This document shows, piece by piece, positions 37,733 through 46,908 of a stretch of DNA of 64,000 nt. The notes beneath the pieces were generated by a model. It was not told the origin of the DNA. It saw nothing but the letters and a program-made list of their open reading frames with translations, and did not search any database. The stretch is from Pseudoalteromonas sp. A25 (lineage in GTDB: Bacteria; Pseudomonadota; Gammaproteobacteria; Enterobacterales; Alteromonadaceae). Location of the stretch: NCBI RefSeq assembly GCF_009176705.1, contig NZ_AP021846.1, forward strand, positions 1,024,001 through 1,088,000, given 5' to 3'. Position 1 is the stretch's first letter, and every line of letters starts with the position of its first letter. A program made the position numbers and the translations under genes.

Positions 37733-39757
37733 ATGCTCAAACAATTTTCTATCAAACAAAAGATAATATTGGGGTTTTCTAGTTTGGGAGCCTTATTACT
37801 TATCTCTAGTGGCATGGCTTACACTGCACTAAAACAAATACACCATGCGAATACCGAGGTGAAAAGTGTCGCTTTGCCCATTTTAAAAACAGCCAATGCT
37901 TTACAGATGCAGCAAAGTGCGTTGAGCAAATTAGTTTCTAAAGCGTTTAGTGAAAGGGAAAAAGAAAACCTCCAAAACCTCAGTCTGCGCTTTTCTGAAG
38001 GACAACAAAGTTACCAAAAAAAGCTATCTCAGCTAGATGATATCACGGCGAATAAGCCACAGTTTGCGGCCCTATTAACCCAGATTGTCACTGTTAGCAA
38101 AGAGATAGAGCAGCAAACAAAGAGGCTTTTATCTGCCAAGCAGACGACTTTTGAAGCGCGTATGGCAATCAAAAAGAACATGCAAGCGTTTGAGCAGCAC
38201 CGCAGTTTGGCCAGTGATGCTATGTTAAACTTGGAACTTGTCAAAACTGATAATGCCCGTCAGCTTGCCGAGGTAGCCGGAACGGGTATACGCATCGACG
38301 ATATGATGTATACCTTAAGCGATAATGTGAAGGTAATTAATCAACTTGAAGCTGAGAACTGGCAAGCACAGCAAGAAGATGTGCGTTTTCTTTTAGGTAA
38401 TATTCAAGATAACTTTGAGTTTTTAAAGCGCCAATCTGAAGGGTTAGATGTCGCGGTATTGTTGAATGAATTTAATGAACAGCTGAGGGCAATGAGCCAG
38501 CTTTTGGATGGACCTGGCTACTTGTATCAAAGTGTTGAGCAAAAACTAGCAGCAATAGAGCAAGCACAGGTGGCATATAAAGAGGCTGAACAGGCTACTG
38601 AGAAAGTACAGAATGTGCTTTTGAAGTTACAACAAGCCTCTGATGAGCAGTTTAATTTTTATGAAAATATTGCCGAGCAAAAAATTCAACAAGCTCAGCA
38701 AGCGGCATTAATTATGGCAGTTGTATTTATTGTGTTGGCTATCTCTATCGCAATATCAACTAGTCGCGCGATGTTAGGGCCCTTGGCTGCTGTTAATAAA
38801 ATGCTGGGTTATCTCGCGCAGGGTGACTTTTCTCGAGAGATGCAAAAGCGCACCGATGATGAATTTGGCATGCTAATCGATAATATTAATCGTGTTAAAG
38901 ACAGCCTGAGAGTGTTGTTAGAGGACATTAATACGAAAGTACATGAACTGGAGCAAATGTCAGAGTCAACGCAACAGCGTAGTCATCTATTAGCACAGAA
39001 CTCACAACAACAACTGAAACGGATAGACAGCGCAGCGCATTTGGCTTCTGAAATAGCCAGTAGCGCACAGCAAGTCAGTGAGGAGTCGGCGACCACACTT
39101 AGCAGTATTAAACAAGCACAACAGCAAAGCTTGAGTGTTAATCAAATCGCCAATGATAATAAACAACATATGTTATCGCTTAACACGAAAATGGCCAACG
39201 CAGTGGAGGTGATGGATAAGCTAACTCAACACAGCGAAAATATTGAGTCAATTTTAGATACTATTTTATCAATTGCTGAGCAGACGAACTTACTGGCGCT
39301 AAATGCTGCGATAGAAGCCGCGCGTGCTGGAGAGCAGGGGCGAGGGTTTGCGGTAGTTGCTGATGAAGTTAGAACGCTTGCCGCACGCACTCAGTCCTCG
39401 ACGAATGAAATCAATACGATGATTGAGTCATTACAACAAGACACTAAATTAGCGAACAGCGCTATCGTTGATGGCCAAAGCGGGACGCAAACCTGTGCTC
39501 AGCGCAGTGAGTCGTTATCCGAAGCAATTGAGCAAATTGAAGAGGTATTGTTACAGGTAAATGAATTGAGCGAGCGCGCTAGTGGCGTTGCCAATGATCA
39601 GGTCTCTCACTGTGAGAAAATAGAAAGCGTGATGGCGAACGCGCAGCAAACCGCAAAAGAAAATGCGAGTGAAATGCAGCACATGGCCCAGGCAAGCGAA
39701 TCACTTAGCCGTTTTGCTAACTCTTTAACTGAGTTGGTTCGCCGCTTTAAGCTGTAA
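37733..39757 (+). CDS. Methyl-accepting chemotaxis protein
   Basis: The 674-residue receptor has TM1 at about 10-32, a large helical periplasmic domain of nearly 300 residues and TM2 near 325. A HAMP segment follows ([19 protein letters not shown]), then a long signalling coiled coil. The kinase-interaction hairpin reads [18 protein letters not shown], then [11 protein letters not shown]. The C-terminus (ELVRRFKL) lacks the NWETF-type CheR tether. The ligand is unknown; the periplasmic domain is mostly helical rather than Cache-like. The in-frame stop just before 37733 fixes the earliest start. AGGAG lies 25 bases upstream, too far to be its ribosome site. Its 3' end overlaps the alcohol dehydrogenase gene by 11 bp. 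Confidence 0.92.
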   Translation: MLKQFSIKQKIILGFSSLGALLLISSGMAYTALKQIHHANTEVKSVALPILKTANALQMQQSALSKLVSKAFSEREKENLQNLSLRFSEGQQSYQKKLSQLDDITANKPQFAALLTQIVTVSKEIEQQTKRLLSAKQTTFEARMAIKKNMQAFEQHRSLASDAMLNLELVKTDNARQLAEVAGTGIRIDDMMYTLSDNVKVINQLEAENWQAQQEDVRFLLGNIQDNFEFLKRQSEGLDVAVLLNEFNEQLRAMSQLLDGPGYLYQSVEQKLAAIEQAQVAYKEAEQATEKVQNVLLKLQQASDEQFNFYENIAEQKIQQAQQAALIMAVVFIVLAISIAISTSRAMLGPLAAVNKMLGYLAQGDFSREMQKRTDDEFGMLIDNINRVKDSLRVLLEDINTKVHELEQMSESTQQRSHLLAQNSQQQLKRIDSAAHLASEIASSAQQVSEESATTLSSIKQAQQQSLSVNQIANDNKQHMLSLNTKMANAVEVMDKLTQHSENIESILDTILSIAEQTNLLALNAAIEAARAGEQGRGFAVVADEVRTLAARTQSSTNEINTMIESLQQDTKLANSAIVDGQSGTQTCAQRSESLSEAIEQIEEVLLQVNELSERASGVANDQVSHCEKIESVMANAQQTAKENASEMQHMAQASESLSRFANSLTELVRRFKL

Positions 39758-40949
39758 CACTTACGGCATGCAAAATACTGCGACACTCATTGAGGTTCAT
39801 AAAAAAAGGGACTGGGTAATCAGGGTGAGCCTCGTTTAATGCTTCTCTAGCTAGAGTATCAATATCTTCATTGCGCAGCTCCGTAAAGTGAGTTTGGATA
39901 TTCATACTGCTGAGGAGTTGCTCAATATGTAAGAGCAGGTCTTCAGCCTGCTTGGCTATTGGATAGTCTAAAGAAGTTAGTCGACATTCACGAGCAATCA
40001 TAGCCAACGACTCATCAATTCTTCGCCCGTACCAGCGTAAAACAGGCAGTAGTAGTACCGCATTAGATAAACCGTGGGCAGTACCATAGTTTGCACTTAA
40101 TTGATGTGAGATGGCGTGTACATAACCAACAGACGTGCGGGTAAATGCTTGACCAGCATAAAATGACGCCAATAGTAATTGCTCTCTGGCATGCAAATCA
40201 GCTCCATTTGAATATGCATTTGGTAAATGAGTAAAAATAATATCACAGGCCTGCAATGCACGTTGTCTACTAAACGCGAGGCTATTGATACTCAATAGCG
40301 CTTCGATTGCATGCGTTAACGCGTCAATGGCTGTGGTTGCAGTTAAGTGAGCGGGCAGGCTTGCCGTTAATTCCGGGAGTAGCACTGCATGATGTGGCAC
40401 CAAAGTAAAATCAGTTGCCGCATACTTTAATTGTGCTTTGGGATCATTAACAACCGCCGCGACCGTCGTCTCTGCACCCGTTCCTGCAGTGGTTGGAATG
40501 GCAATATTAGGGGGTAGGTGCTTGAGCACTTTGAAAAGCCCTTTAAACTCACTCACCGCTTTGTGTGGCTTGACTGCTTTGGCACCGATCAATTTAGCAC
40601 AGTCGATCACAGAGCCTCCGCCAATTGCGATAATCCCTTTACAGTTGTGTTGCCGATAACACGCAAAGCCTTGCTCTACATTATCAATACTCGGATTGGC
40701 ATGAACGTCGGTAAAAATAATTGGCTGTAGGCCAAGCGTTGTAACTAACTCAATTTGTTGATTGATGACAGGAAGTGTAATTAGCGTTTTGTCTGTGACA
40801 AGCAGTACATGACTGCCCTCACTAAGATCAAGTGCATGGACAGCGTTTGCCAGTGCATGAGGGCCTCGATGTAACTTTGGATTCGGCACACCGATAATAA
40901 GAACAATGCATTTTAAAATGAAGTGATAACAACGATACAGTAGCGCCAT
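39747..40949 (-). CDS. Iron-containing alcohol dehydrogenase
   Basis: Starting at ATG 40949 rather than TTG 40961 gives a 400-residue group III (Fe-dependent) dehydrogenase. The N-terminal NAD-binding fold has [14 protein letters not shown] and [10 protein letters not shown]. The C-terminal metal site has [28 protein letters not shown], and an Asp earlier in the helix. The family oxidises short alcohols or reduces aldehydes with NAD(P). A hydrophobic N-terminal segment ([11 protein letters not shown]) is unusual for the family and may be a membrane anchor. Convergent 11-bp overlap with the chemotaxis receptor gene. Confidence 0.88.
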   Translation of the reverse strand: MALLYRCYHFILKCIVLIIGVPNPKLHRGPHALANAVHALDLSEGSHVLLVTDKTLITLPVINQQIELVTTLGLQPIIFTDVHANPSIDNVEQGFACYRQHNCKGIIAIGGGSVIDCAKLIGAKAVKPHKAVSEFKGLFKVLKHLPPNIAIPTTAGTGAETTVAAVVNDPKAQLKYAATDFTLVPHHAVLLPELTASLPAHLTATTAIDALTHAIEALLSINSLAFSRQRALQACDIIFTHLPNAYSNGADLHAREQLLLASFYAGQAFTRTSVGYVHAISHQLSANYGTAHGLSNAVLLLPVLRWYGRRIDESLAMIARECRLTSLDYPIAKQAEDLLLHIEQLLSSMNIQTHFTELRNEDIDTLAREALNEAHPDYPVPFFMNLNECRSILHAVSVTA

Positions 40950-41073
40950 GTTTATACTCAATTTTTATTCAAGAAGAAAATGTAGCATAAAGTAATTTAT
41001 TCATCTAATACTGGGAGGCAGTTCTGAGCACTGCGTTAATCAATAAAGCGGCTATAGTGTAAGGGCTCGAATC

Positions 41074-41235
41074 ATACCAATTGCATTAAATTGGTGATCA
41101 GATATTGCGACAGATAAATGGCTTAGTAACAAGGCAAATATTTCGCTATGTAGTTATTCTACATGAGAAATATTTAACGCAGTTAATGAGTTATTTAGCT
41201 CGCTAGAATGATCTATGTATTAATAAAATTGGTAT
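41074..41235. mobile_element. MITE-like element with terminal inverted repeats
   Basis: The left end ATACCAATTGCATTAA (41074-41089) and the right end (41220-41235, read in reverse complement as ATACCAATTTTATTAA) match at 14 of 16 bases. Inside is a strong hairpin: AAATATTTC (41136-41144) pairs with GAAATATTT (41167-41175), with an inner ATGTAG (41148-41153) pairing with CTACAT (41159-41164). There is no transposase and no ORF. It lies in the gap between the alcohol dehydrogenase and csdA. A target-site duplication is not obvious. Confidence 0.6.
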
Positions 41236-41356
41236 CATAAGGCTAAACGTATCAGATGTTATTGTGCTAATGGGTGGAAGGTTTAATGAAAAAAGAGTGT
41301 TGTAGTGTGTTAAGAGGGGGTCGATTCAGTATTTTGGGATCAATACTCAGATAGAA

Positions 41357-41380
41357 CAAAGCCGCTAAAAAGCGGCTTTG
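41357..41380. terminator. Terminator hairpin downstream of csdA
   Basis: CAAAGCCGCT (41357-41366) pairs perfectly with AGCGGCTTTG (41371-41380) around AAAA. It lies 14 bp beyond the csdA stop. The T-run in the csdA direction is short (TTCTATC), but the stem is very strong. Confidence 0.75.
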
Positions 41381-41393
41381 TAGAGACTAGCTA

Positions 41394-43223
41394 TTAGGCT
41401 GTAAAGCTAACAGGGCGTCGTTCCTTACGCTCACCGTCACGGCGAGGTGGACGCTTACCATCGTTACGTGGTTCTTTAAAGCTACGCTTTTTGTCACCAC
41501 GAGGCTCTGAGTTACCCGCATCTGCTGGGTGTGAACTCTTGGTTAGCTTCATTGGACGTTTACAGATAAATACGTTTTGGAAGTGTGACACAACATCCGC
41601 CGGCATATTTTGTGGTAACTGTACCGTACTGTGCTCATTGAACAGACGTATGTCACCAATAAATTTGCTTGAAATATCGGCTTCGTTTGCAATCGCACCT
41701 ACAATGTTCTTAACTTGAACACCATGGTCACGACCCACTTCGATACGGTATGTATCCATAGGGCCTTGCGAGCTGTTGCGTGGACCGCGATCTGCGCGCT
41801 CACCTGAACGTTCACGACCCTTGCGTTCACCGCGTTCAGCACCACGAGCACCATCACGGCCGCGACCTTCACGACGATCATCACGCTCACGACGCTCACG
41901 CTGGAATTTGATTTCTTCCACTTTTAACGGTGATTGTTGTTGTGCTAAACACAGCAACGCACCAGCTAAATCTTCAGCACTTAACTCAAGTTTTTGGGCT
42001 AAATCTTTTGCTACCTCATTGAAGAACGTGATGTCTTTGTTTTCCAATGCGGTAGAAAGTTTAGTTTGCAAACTTGCGATACGTTTTGCTTCAACTACTT
42101 TCGCAGATGGAAGCTCAACTTCAGCAATTTCAGATTTAGTGTGACGTACAATGTTACGTAATAAATAACGTTCATTGTGCTTCACGAACAAGATAGCTTT
42201 ACCAGTACGACCAGCACGGCCAGTACGGCCAATACGGTGTACATATGCTTCACTGTCTTGTGGAATATCGTAGTTGATAACCAAGCTTAAGCGGTCAACA
42301 TCAAGACCACGAGCAGCAACATCGGTTGCGATAACAATATCCAGAAGGCCATTTTTCAAACGTTCTACTGTACGCTCACGAGCTTGCTGGTTCATATCAC
42401 CATTAAGCGGCGCTGCTGAAAAGCCTTCATGCTCAAGTAACTCTGCTAACTGTACAGTGTCGTTACGTGTACGAACAAATACAATCGCGCCATCGTACTC
42501 TTCTGCTTCTAAGAAGCGCACAATTGCTTTGTTTTTGTGAACACTTGCACGCCAAAACACTTGTTCTACTGTCGAAACGGTAGAGTTACGTGCAGAGATG
42601 TGAACTTGTTGAGCATTGTCTAAGTACTTTGCACAAATAGACTGGATCTGCTTCGGCATTGTTGCAGAGAACAAGCAAGTTTGCTTATTTTCTGGGGTTT
42701 TTTCCATGATGCTTTCAACATCATCAATGAAACCCATGCGTAACATTTCGTCTGCTTCATCTAGTACAAGTGCACTTAGGTTAGACAAATCAATCGTTTT
42801 ACGGTTGATGTGGTCAATTAAGCGGCCCGGCGTAGCAACAATAATTTGTGCACCACGGCGCAATGCGCTTAACTGGATGCCATAGCTTTGTCCACCATAA
42901 AGAGCAAGTACTTCTACGCCCTTAGTGTATTTAGCATATTGTTCAAATGCTTCTGCCACCTGAATGGCAAGTTCACGAGTTGGTGTTAACACCAAAATTT
43001 GTGGCTGTTTAGTAGCCGAGTCAATATTGTTCAATAGTGGTAAAGCAAATGCTGCTGTTTTACCTGTACCCGTCTGCGCTAGTCCCAGTACGTCCTTTCT
43101 TTCTAGCAATAACGGTATACATTGAGCTTGGATCTCAGATGGTGTCTTGTATCCTTGCTCTTCGACTGCTTTTAAAATTGCAGGAGAAAGATCTAAAGAT
43201 TTAAACGTGACTGGTTCTGACAT
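41394..43223 (-). CDS. deaD: DEAD-box RNA helicase CsdA/DeaD
   Basis: The 609-residue product has the full helicase core: AQTGTGKT (49-56), PTRELA, DEAD (155-158), SATMP and HRIGRTGRAGRTG. A DbpA/CsdA-type RNA-binding domain and a long basic tail rich in Arg, Gly and Asp/Glu (RRERDDRREGRGRDG) follow, ending GERKERRPVSFTA. E. coli CsdA is 629 residues and has the same order. It is a cold-induced helicase for ribosome assembly and mRNA decay at low temperature, consistent with a marine cold-adapted host. The 188-bp upstream gap may hold a cold-shock leader; none could be confirmed. Confidence 0.93.
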   Translation of the reverse strand: MSEPVTFKSLDLSPAILKAVEEQGYKTPSEIQAQCIPLLLERKDVLGLAQTGTGKTAAFALPLLNNIDSATKQPQILVLTPTRELAIQVAEAFEQYAKYTKGVEVLALYGGQSYGIQLSALRRGAQIIVATPGRLIDHINRKTIDLSNLSALVLDEADEMLRMGFIDDVESIMEKTPENKQTCLFSATMPKQIQSICAKYLDNAQQVHISARNSTVSTVEQVFWRASVHKNKAIVRFLEAEEYDGAIVFVRTRNDTVQLAELLEHEGFSAAPLNGDMNQQARERTVERLKNGLLDIVIATDVAARGLDVDRLSLVINYDIPQDSEAYVHRIGRTGRAGRTGKAILFVKHNERYLLRNIVRHTKSEIAEVELPSAKVVEAKRIASLQTKLSTALENKDITFFNEVAKDLAQKLELSAEDLAGALLCLAQQQSPLKVEEIKFQRERRERDDRREGRGRDGARGAERGERKGRERSGERADRGPRNSSQGPMDTYRIEVGRDHGVQVKNIVGAIANEADISSKFIGDIRLFNEHSTVQLPQNMPADVVSHFQNVFICKRPMKLTKSSHPADAGNSEPRGDKKRSFKEPRNDGKRPPRRDGERKERRPVSFTA

Positions 43224-43411
43224 TAATGCGCCTCAACGAATTTAAAGAGGCGCGCATTGTATAGGAAAAGCGAATCAAATGCTTGTACTAATTAGAACTA
43301 ATTTATATGTGGTTGAAGTTGTGCGTTTTTTAATCGTTTTTAAAATGGGTAATTAACATGGCGTTTACTAAGTTGCTAATTTCCGCTTTAAAATAAATTT
43401 GCCTGCGATGT

Positions 43412-43675
43412 TTAGTTATAGAGCGCTAAATTCTCTTTGGCATATGCCTCAAACTCGGTAAAGCCACCAATATGGTTTTGATCGATAAATACTTGTGGCA
43501 CAGTTGGACAAGGTTTGCCTGCTGATTTTTCTAAGTCAGCCTTGCTCACACCCTCTTTGATTATGTCCACATAGCGGAAACTAAAGTCATCACGTTGACT
43601 GGCTAAGCGCTCCGCGACTTCTTTAGCACGTACGCAGTAAGGGCATCCTTCTCGACCAAAAATTACTGTAAACAT
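43412..43675 (-). CDS. grxA: Glutaredoxin 1
   Basis: The 87-residue dithiol glutaredoxin has the active site CPYCVRAKE near residue 12, TVPQVFIDQNHIGG for the glutathione site (the TVP cis-Pro), and the family length (E. coli GrxA 85). It reduces ribonucleotide reductase and other protein disulfides using glutathione. Located between ppiC and csdA on the same strand, with 100-190 bp gaps, so probably a separate transcript. Confidence 0.93.
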   Translation of the reverse strand: MFTVIFGREGCPYCVRAKEVAERLASQRDDFSFRYVDIIKEGVSKADLEKSAGKPCPTVPQVFIDQNHIGGFTEFEAYAKENLALYN

Positions 43676-43777
43676 AATCTATCCTCTTTATTTGAATTTA
43701 TTTAACTTTGTTCAGTGTAGAGGATTTTTAATGAAGTAAAAGCAACAAAAAACAATCAAAACAATCGGAAATATCGA

Positions 43778-44056
43778 TTATGTTCTATAAACCGTTTTGA
43801 TTAGGTGATAACCAAACTTTGTTTTTACAGGACCATGTACTTCAAATAGCGGTTTTTTAAATACCACGTCATCAAATGCTTTGACCATATCGCCTTTATT
43901 AAATTCGCCTAAATCACCCCCACGTTTTTTTGAAGGACAAATTGAGTGCTGTTTTGCTAGTTTGTTAAAGTCGCCACCTTTGGCTAGTTTTGCTTTAATG
44001 GCAAGGCATTCTTTTTCAGTTTTCACTAGGATGTGATACGCGCATGCTTTTGGCAT
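43778..44056 (-). CDS. ppiC: Parvulin-type peptidyl-prolyl isomerase
   Basis: The 92-residue single-domain parvulin contains [41 protein letters not shown] sequence and FGYHLIKTV at the C-terminus. These are the signature segments of E. coli PpiC (93 residues). It isomerises X-Pro bonds in the cytoplasm; there is no signal peptide. It lies 83 bp downstream of the TonB-receptor stop on the same strand; no ribosome-site oddity. Confidence 0.92.
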   Translation of the reverse strand: MPKACAYHILVKTEKECLAIKAKLAKGGDFNKLAKQHSICPSKKRGGDLGEFNKGDMVKAFDDVVFKKPLFEVHGPVKTKFGYHLIKTVYRT

Positions 44057-44139
44057 AAGGGCTCCTTAGGATTAATACTAAGAAGAGATCATGAAGGGCT
44101 TGGTTTTAAAACACAAGCCCTAGGATGGGGAAATCGTTG

Positions 44140-46215
44140 TTAAAAAGTAACGCTGAATCCGATAGAAGGGCGCATTTCAAAGTCATCCTCTTCTTCTTTG
44201 ATGTATAAATCATCAACCGATTTCACTTTCTTATAGTCTAAATCGATATAGCTGATATTGTCTTGAGCGTAGGCATTCATTAGCTCCAGGATGAGCTTGC
44301 CGTCAAGCCCAAAAAGTTGGGTTTTTCGCTCAAAGCGTATGTCGAGTCGGTGATATATATCGTGACGTTTTGAGAATGGCTCTCCATATACAGGTAAAAA
44401 ATGGTTTGCATAATCAGGGTTTTCCTTTACTGCAATAATCGGTGTGTAGGCTTGTCCGCTGCGCGCCGTAAAGTTAAAACCACCTTCCCATAGCTCGTTT
44501 ATTTCATAGTGGAATACGGCGTTAAATACGAAAGGCGTATCCGCATAATAGTCACGAGTAATATTCGCTCTTGTGTCTGTACGTTCACTTTTAGCGTAGC
44601 TAAGTGACACCCAGCCATACCAGTTGTCAGTTTTGTTTTTACTTAGTAGTAGGTCAACACCATAGGCCTCACCGTCTACTTGGTTGCTATAGAGTCTCTG
44701 AGCATCTGCTGCATTTGAGTCAATGGCCAGTGGTAAATCATCCATAGTTTTATAGTAACCTTCAATTGACCACGACCACTCGTTGTCAAGTTGTTGCTCA
44801 AACCCGAGAGTAAAATGATCAGAGGTTTGTGATTTTAACTTTGGATTACCTACTTTGGGCATAATGTAATCCACATCTTGCATACGGTTATACTGCCCGT
44901 ACTTGACGCTGACAGTCATGTCGTCGCTCAAATAATAATTTAATGCTAAACGTGGGGAAATAAAGTCCTCATTTGTATAGTCATTATGCTGAAGTTGCAC
45001 GCCAAGCTCTGACTGTAATTGTTCAGTGACTTGCCATACATGTGTGACACCGATAAATCCTGAGTCGATATCAATTTGCTGCTTGCCATTAATACGCTCA
45101 CCTTTTTTCAAGTCGCAATCGGGGTCTAATTCAGTACATAAGTACTGGAAAGTGTCGTAGCGATATGTGGTTTCATTATCAAAATAAGCCAGATCGGTAA
45201 TGATCCTATGCGCTTGGTTAAGTCGGTAATTTAGCTGTGCTTTATAGCTGTATTGCTTTTGTTGCTCTTGTTCAAAGTAACCAGAGCTTAACGTTGCTTG
45301 TTTACCATATTCAAGCCTTCCAGAGTGATCCAATGCGCCTACACCCAGTCTAAAATGATAGTTTTTGCTAAAATGATCCCACAGTACACTTTGGCTGTTA
45401 AATTCGCGAAGGTATCTAGCATCACCTTGAAATTCTGGGGTTTTCTTGGCAAGCTCAGCGCGCTCGTTAAATCCGGCGGCGGCCGAGTCTTCCGCGCCAG
45501 TGAAATTAAAAGTAAGGGTATTGTTGTTGTTAATATCCCACAGCCATTTTCCTTGATAATCATGGTCATCAGGTGCGTCATTAACAACAATGCCATTTTT
45601 ATCGCCATCGTCGTCTTCTAGCTCCTCACCTTCTGAGAAAAATAGCGGTAAAGTACTTTTGCGTGCTGAAAAGTAAAAGGCAGTGTTTTCAGTTGTTTGT
45701 CCTTCAACAAACACACCAGCGTTAAACATGGTGAAATCGAGCGTTGTGGTAATTGGCTGATATTTGGGGTTGCGCAAGGTGACGTCAAATACAGCGCCAG
45801 TTGCATTGCTATATGCCGCACCATAACCTGCGGAATAAAGTTGAAAATCTTGGATAATATGACGGTTGAAAATAGAGCTGCCAAAATCGTGGAAAATGTA
45901 GCCTGCTGGCATAAAATCAACTTCAAAAATATTATCACTCGGCGAAGAACCTCGCACCGCCGGCTCACTCATAGAGCCACCTGCGGCAACTACTCCAGGT
46001 AGCGCATAGACAGCCCGCAGTGGGTCGCCCATTGCACCGGGCATCTCTACTAACTTTTCTGTATCTTCGGTAATAGAGCTGGTGATGCTACTGCGTTTGT
46101 AGTGCACTTCGATATGTTCAATATTATTGGCCTTATCTGATGCATGTGTCGTGAGCGCAACACATAACATGATAGGGGACAGTAAAAAGGGAAGCTTGTG
46201 AGTATGAGCGCGCAT
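44140..46215 (-). CDS. TonB-dependent receptor
   Basis: A 691-residue receptor with a signal peptide (to THASD) and a TonB-box-like IEHIEVHY. The plug region contains AVYALPGVVAAGG, VRGSSPSDNIFEVDFMPAGYIFHD and GYGAAYSNATGAVFDV. It has a barrel ending in RPSIGFSVTF. The plug differs from the other two receptors: it lacks the usual QVVTAAEI core and has an AVRGSSPSDN motif, as in receptors placed beside thioredoxin-like or Omp-type genes. A charged acidic loop (EGEELEDDDGDKNG) could bind metal. A TlpA-like gene lies 107 bp upstream. Substrate unknown. Confidence 0.88.
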   Translation of the reverse strand: MRAHTHKLPFLLSPIMLCVALTTHASDKANNIEHIEVHYKRSSITSSITEDTEKLVEMPGAMGDPLRAVYALPGVVAAGGSMSEPAVRGSSPSDNIFEVDFMPAGYIFHDFGSSIFNRHIIQDFQLYSAGYGAAYSNATGAVFDVTLRNPKYQPITTTLDFTMFNAGVFVEGQTTENTAFYFSARKSTLPLFFSEGEELEDDDGDKNGIVVNDAPDDHDYQGKWLWDINNNNTLTFNFTGAEDSAAAGFNERAELAKKTPEFQGDARYLREFNSQSVLWDHFSKNYHFRLGVGALDHSGRLEYGKQATLSSGYFEQEQQKQYSYKAQLNYRLNQAHRIITDLAYFDNETTYRYDTFQYLCTELDPDCDLKKGERINGKQQIDIDSGFIGVTHVWQVTEQLQSELGVQLQHNDYTNEDFISPRLALNYYLSDDMTVSVKYGQYNRMQDVDYIMPKVGNPKLKSQTSDHFTLGFEQQLDNEWSWSIEGYYKTMDDLPLAIDSNAADAQRLYSNQVDGEAYGVDLLLSKNKTDNWYGWVSLSYAKSERTDTRANITRDYYADTPFVFNAVFHYEINELWEGGFNFTARSGQAYTPIIAVKENPDYANHFLPVYGEPFSKRHDIYHRLDIRFERKTQLFGLDGKLILELMNAYAQDNISYIDLDYKKVKSVDDLYIKEEEDDFEMRPSIGFSVTF

Positions 46216-46322
46216 GGTTCATTCCTGCTTTGAGTGTATTGTGATAGCAGAAGTGTACTTTGCTTACTTGTAGAAGTGTTTTAGATTTGGGTAATAAAGT
46301 GTCTGATAAACCTTACATATAC

Positions 46323-46805
46323 TTACATTCTCAGACGTAATCCCAGCTCGCTAGAGTAACCCATATCTCGCTGGATTATATTACTGTTTTCGTCAACAAC
46401 ATAGTAGCTTGGGTAGGCGCTTACTTTATAGTTGGCGGCAATGTTACTATTTCCAAGTAGGATGGGGAACGACAGGTCGAGGTCGCGAGCAAAGTTTTTT
46501 ATCTGTTCTTCGTTTTCAAAATCCAGCGCAATAGCAACCGCATTTAGTTGCTGCGTTTCGTAGAGCTTATTCAAGTTTGGCATGCTATATCGGCATACAC
46601 TGCACCAAGGAGCAAAAAAATAAACGACTAATTTGCGCCCTTGGAATGAGGTTAAACTAACCCGTTCGCCATTACCGAGTTGTGGTAGTGAAAAATAAGG
46701 GGCGGGTTGAGTGCCACTGGTTGAGAGCATGTCTTTTTGTTGGTAGGCGCTGAATAAAAAAAATACTGCAACAGCGACAGCTATTTGGATCAAAATTTTA
46801 ATCAT
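46323..46805 (-). CDS. TlpA/ResA-like thioredoxin-fold protein
   Basis: The 160-residue protein has an N-terminal membrane anchor (residues 5-20). A thioredoxin fold follows, with FFAPWCSVCRYSM (CSVC active site) and the cis-Pro region SAYPSYYV. Such membrane-tethered periplasmic proteins reduce disulfides, for example in cytochrome c maturation or in partner outer-membrane proteins. Its position 107 bp before the TonB receptor and 100 bp after the acyltransferase gene suggests possible co-transcription, not certain. Confidence 0.85.
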   Translation of the reverse strand: MIKILIQIAVAVAVFFLFSAYQQKDMLSTSGTQPAPYFSLPQLGNGERVSLTSFQGRKLVVYFFAPWCSVCRYSMPNLNKLYETQQLNAVAIALDFENEEQIKNFARDLDLSFPILLGNSNIAANYKVSAYPSYYVVDENSNIIQRDMGYSSELGLRLRM

Positions 46806-46870
46806 ACAGCTTTAATTTAGTTGTGATAACTGGTAACGGCAGCTTACTACGATTTACTGTGAAGTGGAAT

Positions 46871-46901
46871 GTGTGATGCACATAGCAGATGTGCATCACA
46901 C
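46871..46901. other. Perfect 13-bp hairpin after the OlsF-like gene
   Basis: GTGTGATGCACAT (46871-46883) pairs with ATGTGCATCACAC (46889-46901) around a 5-nt loop, 8 bp beyond the olsF-like stop. No T-run, so it may be an mRNA 3'-end stabiliser or a rho-associated stem. Confidence 0.5.
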
Positions 46902-46908
46902 TGCATTG

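Noticed and set aside
37710..37766. Short ORF (ATG 37710) with AGGAG just before the chemotaxis gene
   Set aside because: AGGAG is only one base from its ATG and the frame overlaps the receptor start out of frame. Probably chance.
41286..41354. 22-codon ORF with GGAAGG upstream, just before the csdA terminator
   Set aside because: Very short, spacing of only four bases, no recognisable sequence, and placed in a region dominated by the MITE-like element and a terminator. Not called.
41776..42144. Long frames on the plus strand across csdA
   Set aside because: They are shadows of the Arg/Gly-rich helicase tail; no ribosome site and no family.
46871..46901. CRP-type site (TGTGA...TCACA) in the palindrome after the OlsF-like gene
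   Set aside because: The half-sites are about 19 bases apart instead of six, and it lies downstream of a gene. A hairpin is the simpler reading.
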